Shown here piece by piece: positions 16,714 through 24,300 of a stretch of 64,000 nt of DNA (the stretch's first letter is position 1; every line of letters begins with the position of its first letter). The position numbers and the translations under genes were made by a program. This stretch comes from Pseudomonas linyingensis (GTDB lineage: Bacteria; Pseudomonadota; Gammaproteobacteria; Pseudomonadales; Pseudomonadaceae): the NCBI RefSeq assembly GCF_900109175.1, contig NZ_FNZE01000005.1, forward strand, positions 219,421 to 283,420. Direction: 5' to 3'. Under the pieces are notes generated by a model. That model saw only the letters and a list, made by a program, of their open reading frames with translations, searched no databases and was not told the DNA's origin.

Positions 16714-17730
16714 TCAGCGTATCGGTGGAGACTGGTACCCTTCTTCCCCCACCTCGAGCTCCACACGGCTGAGAATCTTCAGATCTACCTTCTGGTTTAG
16801 CTCACGCTTGACAGCGTCTTGCAGAGCCTTGATGTCTGCTGGACTTAAAACATTGGGTCCTGCAACCAATCCACGTACGATCCAGGACTCTCCTGCAGGC
16901 GCCGCATCGATGGCCTGCACATAGAAGTTTGACTTGTCCATGATCGAGCGAGTCAGAAGGCTTTCGATCTGTGCCTGTATCTGCCGCTGCCCTTCGTCAA
17001 GAGCACCGTAGTGTGCCGCACCTAGAATCACAGGTCCCTTGGCACTCACCTCACTGGTTGAGATGCGACGAATGCCCACTTGTATATTGCTATTTTGCAG
17101 ACGCTCCTGAAGGAATTTCTGGAAATTCTCGACTCTTTCCGCACTGGGCTCACGCGGGCTCTGGATGGCCATGACCAGAACCGGGCCGGAATCGAGCTCA
17201 ACCAGACTGATATCGTCAAGATGTAGGTAATCCTGGCCCGCCAAAGCCTCGCGGGCGATCTGCTCTGCCTGCTGGAGCAGGGCCATCGGTGGGGTCAACT
17301 GGACATGACTTACCTTGCCATCGAGGTTCAGATAGGGGCGGATATTGGTCGAGCCGGTTGCGCTAATAACCTTCGTGACCTTGCAGCGCATGAAGAGCTG
17401 CACTGGTTGCCCGAGCTGCGCAGAAAGATGCTCTTCGATTACCTTCGCCATGTATGGCTCGAGAATCTGCGGGGTATCCACGGAAGCGATGATGCTCACC
17501 CCCTTCGTTGTGGGATTGAGCTCCACGCTGGTCAAGGCGGTGTTGGGCAAGTGAGCAAGTTGTTCGTCAAGCACGCTGTTGACCACTCGATTCACGCGCA
17601 GATCGTCGATCAGAGTGAAAAGGTAGCCAGTCAGCACAATAGCAACCAAAGTCAGACTTATTACTGCCACGGAGAAACGTCCGACGAGTCCCCGCCAGCC
17701 AGAAAGCAACCCCGCTTGTTTCTCACTCAT
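16714..17730 (-). CDS. Uncharacterised membrane-anchored periplasmic protein
   Basis: A 338-residue protein with one N-terminal membrane segment (FSVAVISLTLVAIVLTGYLFTLI, residues about 19-41) and a long predicted periplasmic domain. That domain has repeated alpha/beta segments (VELNPTTKGVSIIASVDTPQIL, QVDLKIL-like strands, EELGQPVQ-type helices) suggestive of BON- or secretin-like mini-domains, but I do not recognise the family. It starts 23 bp after the stop of the lipoprotein gene upstream, so the two are probably co-transcribed and may act together at the envelope. Base composition is lower in GC than its neighbours, which may indicate separate acquisition. Confidence 0.7.
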   Translation of the reverse strand: MSEKQAGLLSGWRGLVGRFSVAVISLTLVAIVLTGYLFTLIDDLRVNRVVNSVLDEQLAHLPNTALTSVELNPTTKGVSIIASVDTPQILEPYMAKVIEEHLSAQLGQPVQLFMRCKVTKVISATGSTNIRPYLNLDGKVSHVQLTPPMALLQQAEQIAREALAGQDYLHLDDISLVELDSGPVLVMAIQSPREPSAERVENFQKFLQERLQNSNIQVGIRRISTSEVSAKGPVILGAAHYGALDEGQRQIQAQIESLLTRSIMDKSNFYVQAIDAAPAGESWIVRGLVAGPNVLSPADIKALQDAVKRELNQKVDLKILSRVELEVGEEGYQSPPIR

Positions 17731-17753
17731 CGCAAACCTCGGGGCCCAACGGC

Positions 17754-18392
17754 TCAGAATCTATCGAATACCTCGGCACCAGGCCTGGCCTGTAAACCAT
17801 CGGCATTCTCGGCTGGCGGGGAGGTTTCAGCTGGGGCTGCCCGCTCTGCCAGAGCTGCCGGCTCAACTGGAGCTGCCTGCTCTGCCAGGGCTGCTGGCTC
17901 TACTGGTGCTGCCTGCTCTGCTGGAGCCGCCTGCTCTGCCGGGGCTGCCAATTCAGCTGAGCTTGCGGGTGGAGCAGGCAGAGGAGCGTACTTGACCGCC
18001 GCGGTGCCAGTACCAGACGGCTTGGAAGCCGGCAGGCGCCAGATGAGCAGACCATTATCGACCCAACCCTGTATGCAGCCGTCCGGGGTGCGAATTCGAG
18101 CGTAGCCACGCCGAACCTCGCTACGGAGTACTTTTTGGTGGCGAGTCAAAGTGGCCAGCACTCGTGAACCACGCCTGGGAGCACTGTAAACCTTGAGGTC
18201 CGGCCGGCTTGCATAGTAGGGCAACTCAGCGGAAGCCGGGGCCCGGACCGGGGCCGAGGCCCGGGACAGGGCCGGCTCAGGGGGCTGCGAAAGAAACCGT
18301 TGCCCGGTGGTGCAGCCATTCATGCCAACCACGCAAGCCAGCATGACCGGAAAAAGACGGATCAGGCAGAGCCCGTGGCATGGTGGGAGCAT
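17754..18392 (-). CDS. Putative lipoprotein with SH3-like domain and Ala/Pro/Glu repeats
   Basis: A 212-residue protein. A signal peptide leads to a lipobox-like GMNGC (MLPPCHGLCLIRLFPVML then ACVVGMNGC), so the mature protein should be a lipoprotein. A bacterial SH3-type segment follows (DLKVYSAPRRGSRVLATLTRHQKVL ... GYARIRTPDGCIQGWVDNG), then a C-terminal low-complexity region of AAPAEQ and AAPVEPAALAEQ repeats. I start it at the ATG at 18392 to give a normal signal peptide; a longer reading to 18461 is possible. It may bind peptidoglycan, as SH3 lipoproteins often do. It pairs with the membrane protein downstream. Confidence 0.68.
   Translation of the reverse strand: MLPPCHGLCLIRLFPVMLACVVGMNGCTTGQRFLSQPPEPALSRASAPVRAPASAELPYYASRPDLKVYSAPRRGSRVLATLTRHQKVLRSEVRRGYARIRTPDGCIQGWVDNGLLIWRLPASKPSGTGTAAVKYAPLPAPPASSAELAAPAEQAAPAEQAAPVEPAALAEQAAPVEPAALAERAAPAETSPPAENADGLQARPGAEVFDRF
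17815..17950 (-). repeat. In-frame coding repeats (AAPAEQ / AAPVEPAALAEQ)
   Basis: The lipoprotein gene contains hexapeptide AAPAEQ units and two consecutive dodecapeptide units AAPVEPAALAEQ and AAPVEPAALAER (36 bp each). Such repeats can change copy number by slippage while staying in frame, altering spacer length. Confidence 0.75.
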
Positions 18393-18667
18393 GAGCCTTG
18401 GTCTCGAGAAATGGTCATCCGAGTCTAGATGCTTGCAAGCCATCGTGTTGCCGAGGACCATCCTCGAAGCGATGCTGATTCGGCATATGCGTCCAGCCAG
18501 TGAGTTTTACTATCTGCCATAGCGCCACCTCCCAGCCGAGCCAACCCACCGCCTTCGGAGTCTTCCAGATGTGAGCTGGAGCATAGCCGACAGGGCAACC
18601 GCCACCGGCCCCGCAGCAGCGGTAGCGTGACAGAACCTGCACTTACCCGTCGCCCGGAGCTCCGCCC

Positions 18668-19345
18668 ATGCCACATCGTCCCCCGCCCCCCTTCACCCCA
18701 GACCTGTTCGGCGAAGCGCCCGCCGAACTGCCCCGCGAGGAACGCCTGGGCGCGCAGGCCCTGCTGCTGCGCGGCTTCGCCCTGCCTTTCGTCGACGAGT
18801 TGCTGCCGGCGCTGACAGCGGTCGAGACGGCGGCGCCGTTCCGGCACATGGTCACGCCCGGCGGACAGTCGATGTCGGTGGCGCTGACCAACTGCGGCGT
18901 GCTGGGCTGGATCAGCGACCGCGGCGGCTATCGCTACAGTCCGCTCGACCCGCTGAGCGGCCAGCCGTGGCCGGCGATGCCAAAGGCGTTCCAACGTCTG
19001 GCACGCGAGGCGGCGGCCGCCGCAGGCTTTGCGGATTTCTCGCCGGACGCCTGCCTGGTCAACCGCTACCTGCCGGGCACGCGCATGAGCCTGCACCAGG
19101 ACCGCGACGAGCGCAGCTTCGAACACCCCATAGTCTCGGTGTCGCTGGGCATCCCGGCGGTGTTCCTGTTCGGCGGCCACACGCGCCGCGAGACTGCGCA
19201 ACGGGTGCCGCTGGCGCACGGCGACGTGGTGGTGTGGGGCGGCGAGGATCGTTTGCGCTTTCACGGCATATTGCCGATCAGGGAAGCGGTGCATCCGCTA
19301 CTGGGCGCGCAGCGGATCAATTTCACCCTGCGCAAGGCAGGGTGA
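18668..19345 (+). CDS. alkB: Alpha-ketoglutarate-dependent dioxygenase AlkB
   Basis: A 225-residue Fe(II)/2-oxoglutarate dioxygenase that directly reverses N-alkyl damage in DNA/RNA. Iron ligands H143-x-D145 lie in LHQDRDE and H199 lies in RLRFHGI. The 2-oxoglutarate-binding arginines are in RINFTLR near the C-terminus (R216 and R222). NRYLPGTRMSLHQD is the family signature. Length and motifs match E. coli AlkB (216 aa). It is convergent with the oxidoreductase that ends at 19355, and no ada gene is adjacent. Confidence 0.94.
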   Translation: MPHRPPPPFTPDLFGEAPAELPREERLGAQALLLRGFALPFVDELLPALTAVETAAPFRHMVTPGGQSMSVALTNCGVLGWISDRGGYRYSPLDPLSGQPWPAMPKAFQRLAREAAAAAGFADFSPDACLVNRYLPGTRMSLHQDRDERSFEHPIVSVSLGIPAVFLFGGHTRRETAQRVPLAHGDVVVWGGEDRLRFHGILPIREAVHPLLGAQRINFTLRKAG

Positions 19346-19354
19346 ATCTCGCAC

Positions 19355-20314
19355 TCAGTGCGGGGTGACCCCCATCGCCCTGTCTAGCTTATCGAGCAGG
19401 CGCATGGTCGGCAGGCAGGCGGCGAAGGAGGATTCGGGCGTGCGGCCTTCGCGGATGGCGGCGAGGAATTCGGCGTCCTGGCGGGCGAAGCTGCTGCCGG
19501 CGGGGACGCTCTGCAGCACGCCCTCGTGGTCCTTCAGCTCGTCGCGGTAGGCCAGCAGGGTGGCTTCCTCACCGATGTAGCGGTAGTGGCCGCCGATCGG
19601 GCCACGGTTGTTGAACGACAGCACCAGGCTGGCCATCGCCCCGCTGCGCGCACGCAGGCCGATGTTCATGTCCATCGGGATGCCCAGCTCGGGGTGGCGC
19701 GGGCCGGCACTGCCCCACACCTCCAGCTCGGCATCGTCCAGCAGCCAGGCGAACAGGTCGACGCTGTGGCAGGCGTGATGCCAGAGCAGGCAGTCGGTCC
19801 AGCTACGCGGCTTGCCGAACATGTTGCGGTTGTCGCGGCGCAGGAAGTACGTCTCGGCCACCAGGTGCTGCAGGTGGAACTCGCCGGCCGCGATGCGCCG
19901 CTTCAGCTCGACGTGCGGCGCGCTGAAGCGGCGGGTGTGGGCGACCATGCACACCTTGTCGGTCGCGGCGGCCTCGGCGCTGAGACGCTCGGCATCGGAC
20001 AGGTTAAGACTCATGGGGATCTCGGCCAGCACGTGCTTGCCGGCGGCGATGGCCGCGCTGGCCTGCTCGGCATGCAGCGGGCTGGGGCTGGCGAGGATCA
20101 CGGCGTCGATGTCGTCGCGCGCGAGGCTCGCAGCGAAATCCTGCGAGTACTCGGGGATGCCCCACTGGGCGGCGAAGGCCGCGGTGTCGGCGGCCACGCC
20201 GCCGGCGACACAGACCACCTCGGCACCGCCGATCTCGTGCAGGGCCTGCAGGTGGATGCCGGCGATGGCGCCTTCACCAGCGATCAGGATACGGATGGGG
20301 GTGGCAGCAGACAT
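19355..20314 (-). CDS. LigC-like Gfo/Idh/MocA dehydrogenase
   Basis: A 319-residue NAD(P)-dependent oxidoreductase. The Rossmann motif GEGAIAGIHLQAL is near the start. Segments VCMVAHTRRFSAPH, YFLRRDNRNMFGKPRSWTD and LLWHHACHSVDLFAW closely resemble LigC/PmdC, the 4-carboxy-2-hydroxymuconate-6-semialdehyde dehydrogenase of the protocatechuate 4,5-cleavage (meta) pathway. No LigAB-type dioxygenase or LigI/J lies in the window, where protocatechuate is handled by 3,4-cleavage. The substrate is therefore inferred from family resemblance, and another aromatic-derived aldehyde or lactol is possible. It starts 31 bp after the stop of the DMT transporter gene, and the two are probably co-transcribed. 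Confidence 0.78.
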   Translation of the reverse strand: MSAATPIRILIAGEGAIAGIHLQALHEIGGAEVVCVAGGVAADTAAFAAQWGIPEYSQDFAASLARDDIDAVILASPSPLHAEQASAAIAAGKHVLAEIPMSLNLSDAERLSAEAAATDKVCMVAHTRRFSAPHVELKRRIAAGEFHLQHLVAETYFLRRDNRNMFGKPRSWTDCLLWHHACHSVDLFAWLLDDAELEVWGSAGPRHPELGIPMDMNIGLRARSGAMASLVLSFNNRGPIGGHYRYIGEEATLLAYRDELKDHEGVLQSVPAGSSFARQDAEFLAAIREGRTPESSFAACLPTMRLLDKLDRAMGVTPH

Positions 20315-20345
20315 CGTCGACTCCTCGGGTAATGGGGCGCGCAGG

Positions 20346-21212
20346 TCAGCGCCGGCGCCGGGCCTGCAGCCAGGCACTGCCCAGACCGCTTAGGGCGATC
20401 ACGCCCATGCCCAGCAGCGCACCGGAGTCCGGCGCATGGTCGAACAGGACGAAGCCGTACAGCACGGCGAAGAAGATCTGCAGGTAGCTGAACGGCGCCA
20501 GCAGCACCGGCGAGCTGTACTGGAATGCGATGGTCAGCAGCATGTGCCCGCCGACGGCGATCACCCCGAGGGAGACCATGCCCAGCAGCTGCGGCCACTC
20601 TGGGAGGCCGCTCCAGAACCACGGCAGCATCAGGCTCAGGCACACGGCGCCGACCAGGCCGGTGACCAGGTTGGTGGTAGCCGCGCTGTCGCGGATGCCT
20701 ATGCGCCGGGTCAGTAGCTGGAACACCGCGTAGCAGGTGGCCGAGGCCACCGGCAGGAGCATGGCCGGGGTGAGCAGGCCGCCGCCTGGGCGGACGATGA
20801 TCAGCACGCCGGCGAAGCCGAGGCCGACCACCAGCCAGTGGCCGAGGCTGGCGCGCTCGCCGAGCAGCGGGATCGCCAGCAGGATCACCAGCAGCGGCGA
20901 CAGGAAATGCACCGCAGTGGCCTCGCCGATCGGCAGCAGGCTCAGGGCGGAGAGGAAGAACAGACTGATGGCAAGCAGCGACAGGCCGCGCAGCACCTGC
21001 AAGCCGGGACAGTTGACCTTGAGCACGCGCAGGCCGTGGCGCGACAACTGCCAGGTGGCGAGCAGCAGGCTCTGCGACAGGTAGCGCACCCAGAGGATCA
21101 TCAGCACGCTGTTGAACGTGGTGAGGTACTTCGACAGGCTGTCCAGCGAGGCGAAGGCGAGCACGGCGGCGCAGGTCAGCAGGATGCCCTTGAGCGGGCG
21201 GGATATGGCCAT
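20346..21212 (-). CDS. DMT (EamA) superfamily transporter
   Basis: A 288-residue inner-membrane protein with about ten transmembrane segments in two EamA repeats, for example ILLTCAAVLAFASLDSLSKYL, LSLLAISLFFLSALSLLPIGEATAVHFL and LLGMVSLGVIAVGGHMLLTIAF. Substrate unknown. It precedes the LigC-like gene in the same orientation, suggesting uptake or export of that enzyme's substrate or product. Upstream at 21291-21304 is a dyad GTTAA-CTTA-TTAAC that may be its operator. Confidence 0.85.
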   Translation of the reverse strand: MAISRPLKGILLTCAAVLAFASLDSLSKYLTTFNSVLMILWVRYLSQSLLLATWQLSRHGLRVLKVNCPGLQVLRGLSLLAISLFFLSALSLLPIGEATAVHFLSPLLVILLAIPLLGERASLGHWLVVGLGFAGVLIIVRPGGGLLTPAMLLPVASATCYAVFQLLTRRIGIRDSAATTNLVTGLVGAVCLSLMLPWFWSGLPEWPQLLGMVSLGVIAVGGHMLLTIAFQYSSPVLLAPFSYLQIFFAVLYGFVLFDHAPDSGALLGMGVIALSGLGSAWLQARRRR

Positions 21213-21290
21213 CCGGGAGAAGGGTTCCTGGTCAGGTAGGCAGGGGGGAGCGGGCCGTCCGGGCGGACGGTGGCGGGCGCAGCGGGCAAT

Positions 21291-21304
21291 GTTAACTTAT
21301 TAAC
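21291..21304. promoter_or_regulatory. Dyad upstream of the DMT/LigC-like operon
   Basis: GTTAA-CTTA-TTAAC lies 79 bp upstream of the transporter start in a GC-rich setting. The T-N11-A-like symmetry suggests a LysR-type site. The cognate regulator is unknown. Confidence 0.35.
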
Positions 21305-21334
21305 CATGTAGTCCGCCCGACCGCCTGATCGATC

Positions 21335-21398
21335 CCTGCAGGGGCGGATTCATTTGCCTTTGGGGGGATATTTGGCGAATGAACTCGCCCCTACAGGC
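21335..21398. repeat. Intergenic palindromic repeat (REP-like), copy 1
   Basis: Imperfect inverted repeat with arms of the form CCTGCAGGGGCGGATTCATT and AATGAACTCGCCCCTACAGG around a short loop. It is closely related to the element at 24222-24278. It lies just 3' of pcaC. Confidence 0.75.
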
Positions 21399-21429
21399 CG
21401 GGAAAACGGCTTCATCGCCCCCGCCTCCG

Positions 21430-21822
21430 TCACTCCAGCGACTCGACGCCCAACTCGTTCCACACTTCCTCGGCGAGGTGGAAGGTGGCGTTGGCCGCCG
21501 GGATGCCGCAGTAGATGGCGCTCTGCAGCAGCACTTCCTTGATCTCGTCGCGGGTCACACCGTTGTTGCGCGCGGCGCGTAGGTGCAGCTTCAGCTCGCC
21601 CTCGCGGTTCATGCCGATCAGCATGGCGATGGTGATCAGACTACGGGTGTGGCGCGGCAGGCCCGGGCGGGTCCAGATATCACCCCAGGCGTGGCGGGTG
21701 ATCATTTCCTGGAACTCGCCGTTGAACTCGGTGACGTTCTTCAGGCTGCGGTCGACATGGGCATCGCCGAGCACCGCGCGGCGTACCTGCATGCCGGCTT
21801 CGTAGCGTTGTTTTTCGTCCAT
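21430..21822 (-). CDS. pcaC: 4-carboxymuconolactone decarboxylase
   Basis: A 130-residue protein that decarboxylates 4-carboxymuconolactone to beta-ketoadipate enol-lactone. It belongs to the CMD/AhpD-like family and shows EFQEMITRHAWGDIWTRPGLPRHTRSL and RNNGVTRDEIKEVLLQSAIYCGIPAAN. The ATG at 21822 (MDEKQRYEAG) has GGAG 9 nt upstream; an in-frame ATG at 21834 is less likely. It is the third gene of the pcaBDC operon, starting 100 bp after pcaD. Confidence 0.95.
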   Translation of the reverse strand: MDEKQRYEAGMQVRRAVLGDAHVDRSLKNVTEFNGEFQEMITRHAWGDIWTRPGLPRHTRSLITIAMLIGMNREGELKLHLRAARNNGVTRDEIKEVLLQSAIYCGIPAANATFHLAEEVWNELGVESLE

Positions 21823-21922
21823 TGCTGGCTCCATTGCGAGATGGGGGCGCACCCGCTCGCGAGCGGTACGCCAAAATAAGGGTGAACGGCATGGGCGGGC
21901 GAGTACGCCCACCCTCCCCGTC

Positions 21923-22711
21923 TTACTTGCTGAGGAACGCCAGCACCGCCTGGGTGAAGGCGTCGCCGGCCTCGACGTTGGACAGGTGCGCGGCGTGGAA
22001 CTCGACCAGTTCGGCGCCCGGGATGCGCTCCTGCATGAAGCGGCCGTGCTCGGGGGTGGTCACCGCATCAAAGCTGCCGCAGACGATCAGGGTCGGCACG
22101 CTGATCGCAGCGATCTGCTCGCGGTAGTCGGCATCGCGCACCGCGGCGCAGTTGGCGGCGTAGCCCTCGGGCGAGGTCTGCGCCAGCATGCCGACGATGG
22201 GCTCGGCCTTGGCCGGATCGGAGCTCGCGAACTCGGCGGTGAACCAGCGGGCGATGGAGGCGTCGCGCAGGTCGCGCATGGCCTGCGCTCCACCGGCCAG
22301 CACGGTCTCGATGCGAGTGTTCCACACCTCGTCAGTGCCGATCTTCGCTGCGGTGTTGCACAGCACCAGCTTGTCCAGGCGCGCGCCGGCGTTGATGCCC
22401 AGCCACTGGCCAATCAGGCCGCCCATGGACAGGCCGCAGAAGGAGAACTTCTGGATGTCCAGGGCGTCGAGCAGGGCCAGCACGTCGCGGCCGAGCTGCT
22501 CGATGTTGTACGGACCCTCGGTCACCAGCGAGTCGCCGTGACCGCGAGTGTCGAAGCGCAGCACGCGGAACTGCTCGGCGAAGGCCGGGATCTGCGCCTC
22601 CCACATGTGCAGGTCGGTGCCCAGCGAGTTGGACAGCACCAGCACCGGCGCGCCGGCCGGGCCATCCAGTTGGTAGTTGAGAGCGCCATCGGCGAGTTGC
22701 ACGGTCGGCAT
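21923..22711 (-). CDS. pcaD: Beta-ketoadipate enol-lactone hydrolase
   Basis: A 262-residue alpha/beta hydrolase that opens 3-oxoadipate enol-lactone. The nucleophile elbow is GLSMGGLIGQ (catalytic Ser). The acid lies in the VCGSFDAVTTPEHG region and the His in HAAHLSNVE. SNSLGTDLHMWEAQIPAF near the N-terminus is the typical oxyanion-hole segment. It lies 10 bp after pcaB and is co-transcribed with pcaB and pcaC. Confidence 0.95.
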   Translation of the reverse strand: MPTVQLADGALNYQLDGPAGAPVLVLSNSLGTDLHMWEAQIPAFAEQFRVLRFDTRGHGDSLVTEGPYNIEQLGRDVLALLDALDIQKFSFCGLSMGGLIGQWLGINAGARLDKLVLCNTAAKIGTDEVWNTRIETVLAGGAQAMRDLRDASIARWFTAEFASSDPAKAEPIVGMLAQTSPEGYAANCAAVRDADYREQIAAISVPTLIVCGSFDAVTTPEHGRFMQERIPGAELVEFHAAHLSNVEAGDAFTQAVLAFLSK

Positions 22712-22721
22712 GGAAGACTCC

Positions 22722-24074
22722 TTAGCTGTGGGTGGCGCGGTGTTCGGCCACGGCACGGGCGACCCAGCTCTGCGCCAGGCCAAGGTAATGGGCGGGATCG
22801 AGCAGGCGATCCAGTTCGGCGGCGGACAGCTCGGCGCTGACCTCGGCGTTGGCGCCGAGCACGGCGCGCAGGTGGCGGCTTTCGTTGACCGCCTGGCGGC
22901 AGCAGTGCTCGACCAGATGGTGGGCGCGTTCGCGGCCAAGGCGCTGGGCCAGGGCGATGCTCACCGCCTCGGCCAGCACCAGGCCGCGGGTCAGATCGAG
23001 GTTTTCACGCATGCGCGCGGCATCCACTTCCAGCCCCGGCAGCAGCAGGCGCGCCTGTTGCTGCGCGCCGGACAGCAGGCAGCACAGCTCGGGCAGGGTT
23101 TCCCACTCGGCATGCCAGAGGCCGAGGCTGCGTTCGTGCTCCTGCGGCATGGCGCTGAGCATGGTGGCGACCAGCCCCGGCGCGCGGGTGGCAGCGGCGA
23201 TCAGCACGGCGGCACCGACCGGGTTGCGCTTGTGCGGCATGGTCGAGGAACCGCCCTTGCCCGGCGCGGACGGCTCGAACGCCTCGCCGACGTCGGTCTG
23301 CATCAGCAGGCTGAGGTCGCGGCCAAGCTTGCCGAGGGTGCCGGCGAGCAGGCCGAGCCAGCCGGCGAACTCGACCAGACGGTCGCGCTGGGTGTGCCAG
23401 GGCTGCTCGGGCAGGGTCAGGTCCAGTTCGCGGGCCAGCGCCTCGGACACCGGCAGGGCCTGCTCGCCAAGGGCGGCCAGGGTGCCGGCGGCGCCGCCGA
23501 ACTGCAGCACCAGCAGGCGCGGCTTCAATTCGGCCAGGCGCTGGCGCTGGCGGGTGAGCGCGCCGAGCAGGCCGGCCAGCTTCATACCGAGGGTCACCGG
23601 GGTGGCGTGCTGCAGCCAGGTGCGCCCGGCCAGCGGTGTGGCGGCGTGGCGCTCGGCCTGCACGGCGAGATCCTCGGCCAGCGCGGCCAGCTCGGTTTCG
23701 AAAATGGCGACGGCGGCGCGCAGTTGCAGCACCAGGCCGCTGTCCATGGCGTCCTGGCTGGTGGCGCCGAGGTGCACGTAGCGCTCGGCCTCGGCATCGA
23801 CGGCGGCGATCTGCCGGCCGAGGACCTTGACCAGCGGGATCGCCGAGTTGCCGGCCGTGGCGATGGCGGTGGCCAGCGCCGGCACGTCGTAGAGTTCGGC
23901 GCGGCAGGCGCCGGCGATGGGCGCCACGGCGGAAGCCGGGATCAGCCCGACCGCCGCCTCGGCGCGCGCCAGCGCGGCCTCGAAGTCGAGCATGCCCTGC
24001 AGCCGGCCCCGGTCGCAGAATACCGCACGCATCGGCGCGCTGGTGAAGTAGGCATCGAACAGTTGGTTGCTCAA
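22722..24074 (-). CDS. pcaB: 3-carboxy-cis,cis-muconate cycloisomerase
   Basis: A 450-residue member of the fumarase/aspartase superfamily that lactonises 3-carboxymuconate. The superfamily signature GKGGSSTMPHKRNPVGAAV is present, and HLGATSQDAMDSG and GRTWLQHATPVTLGMK supply active-site segments. The start appears to be TTG at 24074 (reading LSNQLFDAYFTSAPM), because no in-frame ATG or GTG gives a family-like N-terminus and AGGA lies 10 nt upstream. The length from this start equals that usual for Pseudomonas PcaB. It is first in pcaBDC, 226 bp after pcaF. Confidence 0.93.
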   Translation of the reverse strand: MSNQLFDAYFTSAPMRAVFCDRGRLQGMLDFEAALARAEAAVGLIPASAVAPIAGACRAELYDVPALATAIATAGNSAIPLVKVLGRQIAAVDAEAERYVHLGATSQDAMDSGLVLQLRAAVAIFETELAALAEDLAVQAERHAATPLAGRTWLQHATPVTLGMKLAGLLGALTRQRQRLAELKPRLLVLQFGGAAGTLAALGEQALPVSEALARELDLTLPEQPWHTQRDRLVEFAGWLGLLAGTLGKLGRDLSLLMQTDVGEAFEPSAPGKGGSSTMPHKRNPVGAAVLIAAATRAPGLVATMLSAMPQEHERSLGLWHAEWETLPELCCLLSGAQQQARLLLPGLEVDAARMRENLDLTRGLVLAEAVSIALAQRLGRERAHHLVEHCCRQAVNESRHLRAVLGANAEVSAELSAAELDRLLDPAHYLGLAQSWVARAVAEHRATHS

Positions 24075-24221
24075 GACGGTGTCATCCTGTGAGCGTTGGG
24101 ATAGGACCAAGGTTGGCAGCGCGGCGCGGCGGGGTCCAGCGCGGAGTCGGCGGAGCCGCGGGCAAGCGTAGGACGGACAAGGCTGTGCCTCTGTCCACCC
24201 TACCCCGCGGCTCGATCCGCT

Positions 24222-24278
24222 GTAGGGGCGAATTCATTCGCCCACATGCCCCGCCAAGGCGAATGAATTCGCCCCTAC
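24222..24278. repeat. Intergenic palindromic repeat (REP-like), copy 2
   Basis: Near-perfect inverted repeat: GTAGGGGCGAATTCATTCGCC, a 15-nt loop, and its complement ending CGCCCCTAC. It lies between pcaF and pcaB and is related to 21335-21398. It may act as a transcription-attenuating hairpin between the two operons. Confidence 0.8.
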
Positions 24279-24300
24279 GGACCCTACTCCGCTGTGGCCG

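Noticed and set aside
21291..21304. The GTTAA-CTTA-TTAAC dyad as a PcaQ site
   Set aside because: It lacks the CC/GG pairs of ATAACC-N4-GGTTAT and stands before the DMT/LigC-like genes, so I kept it only as an unassigned dyad.
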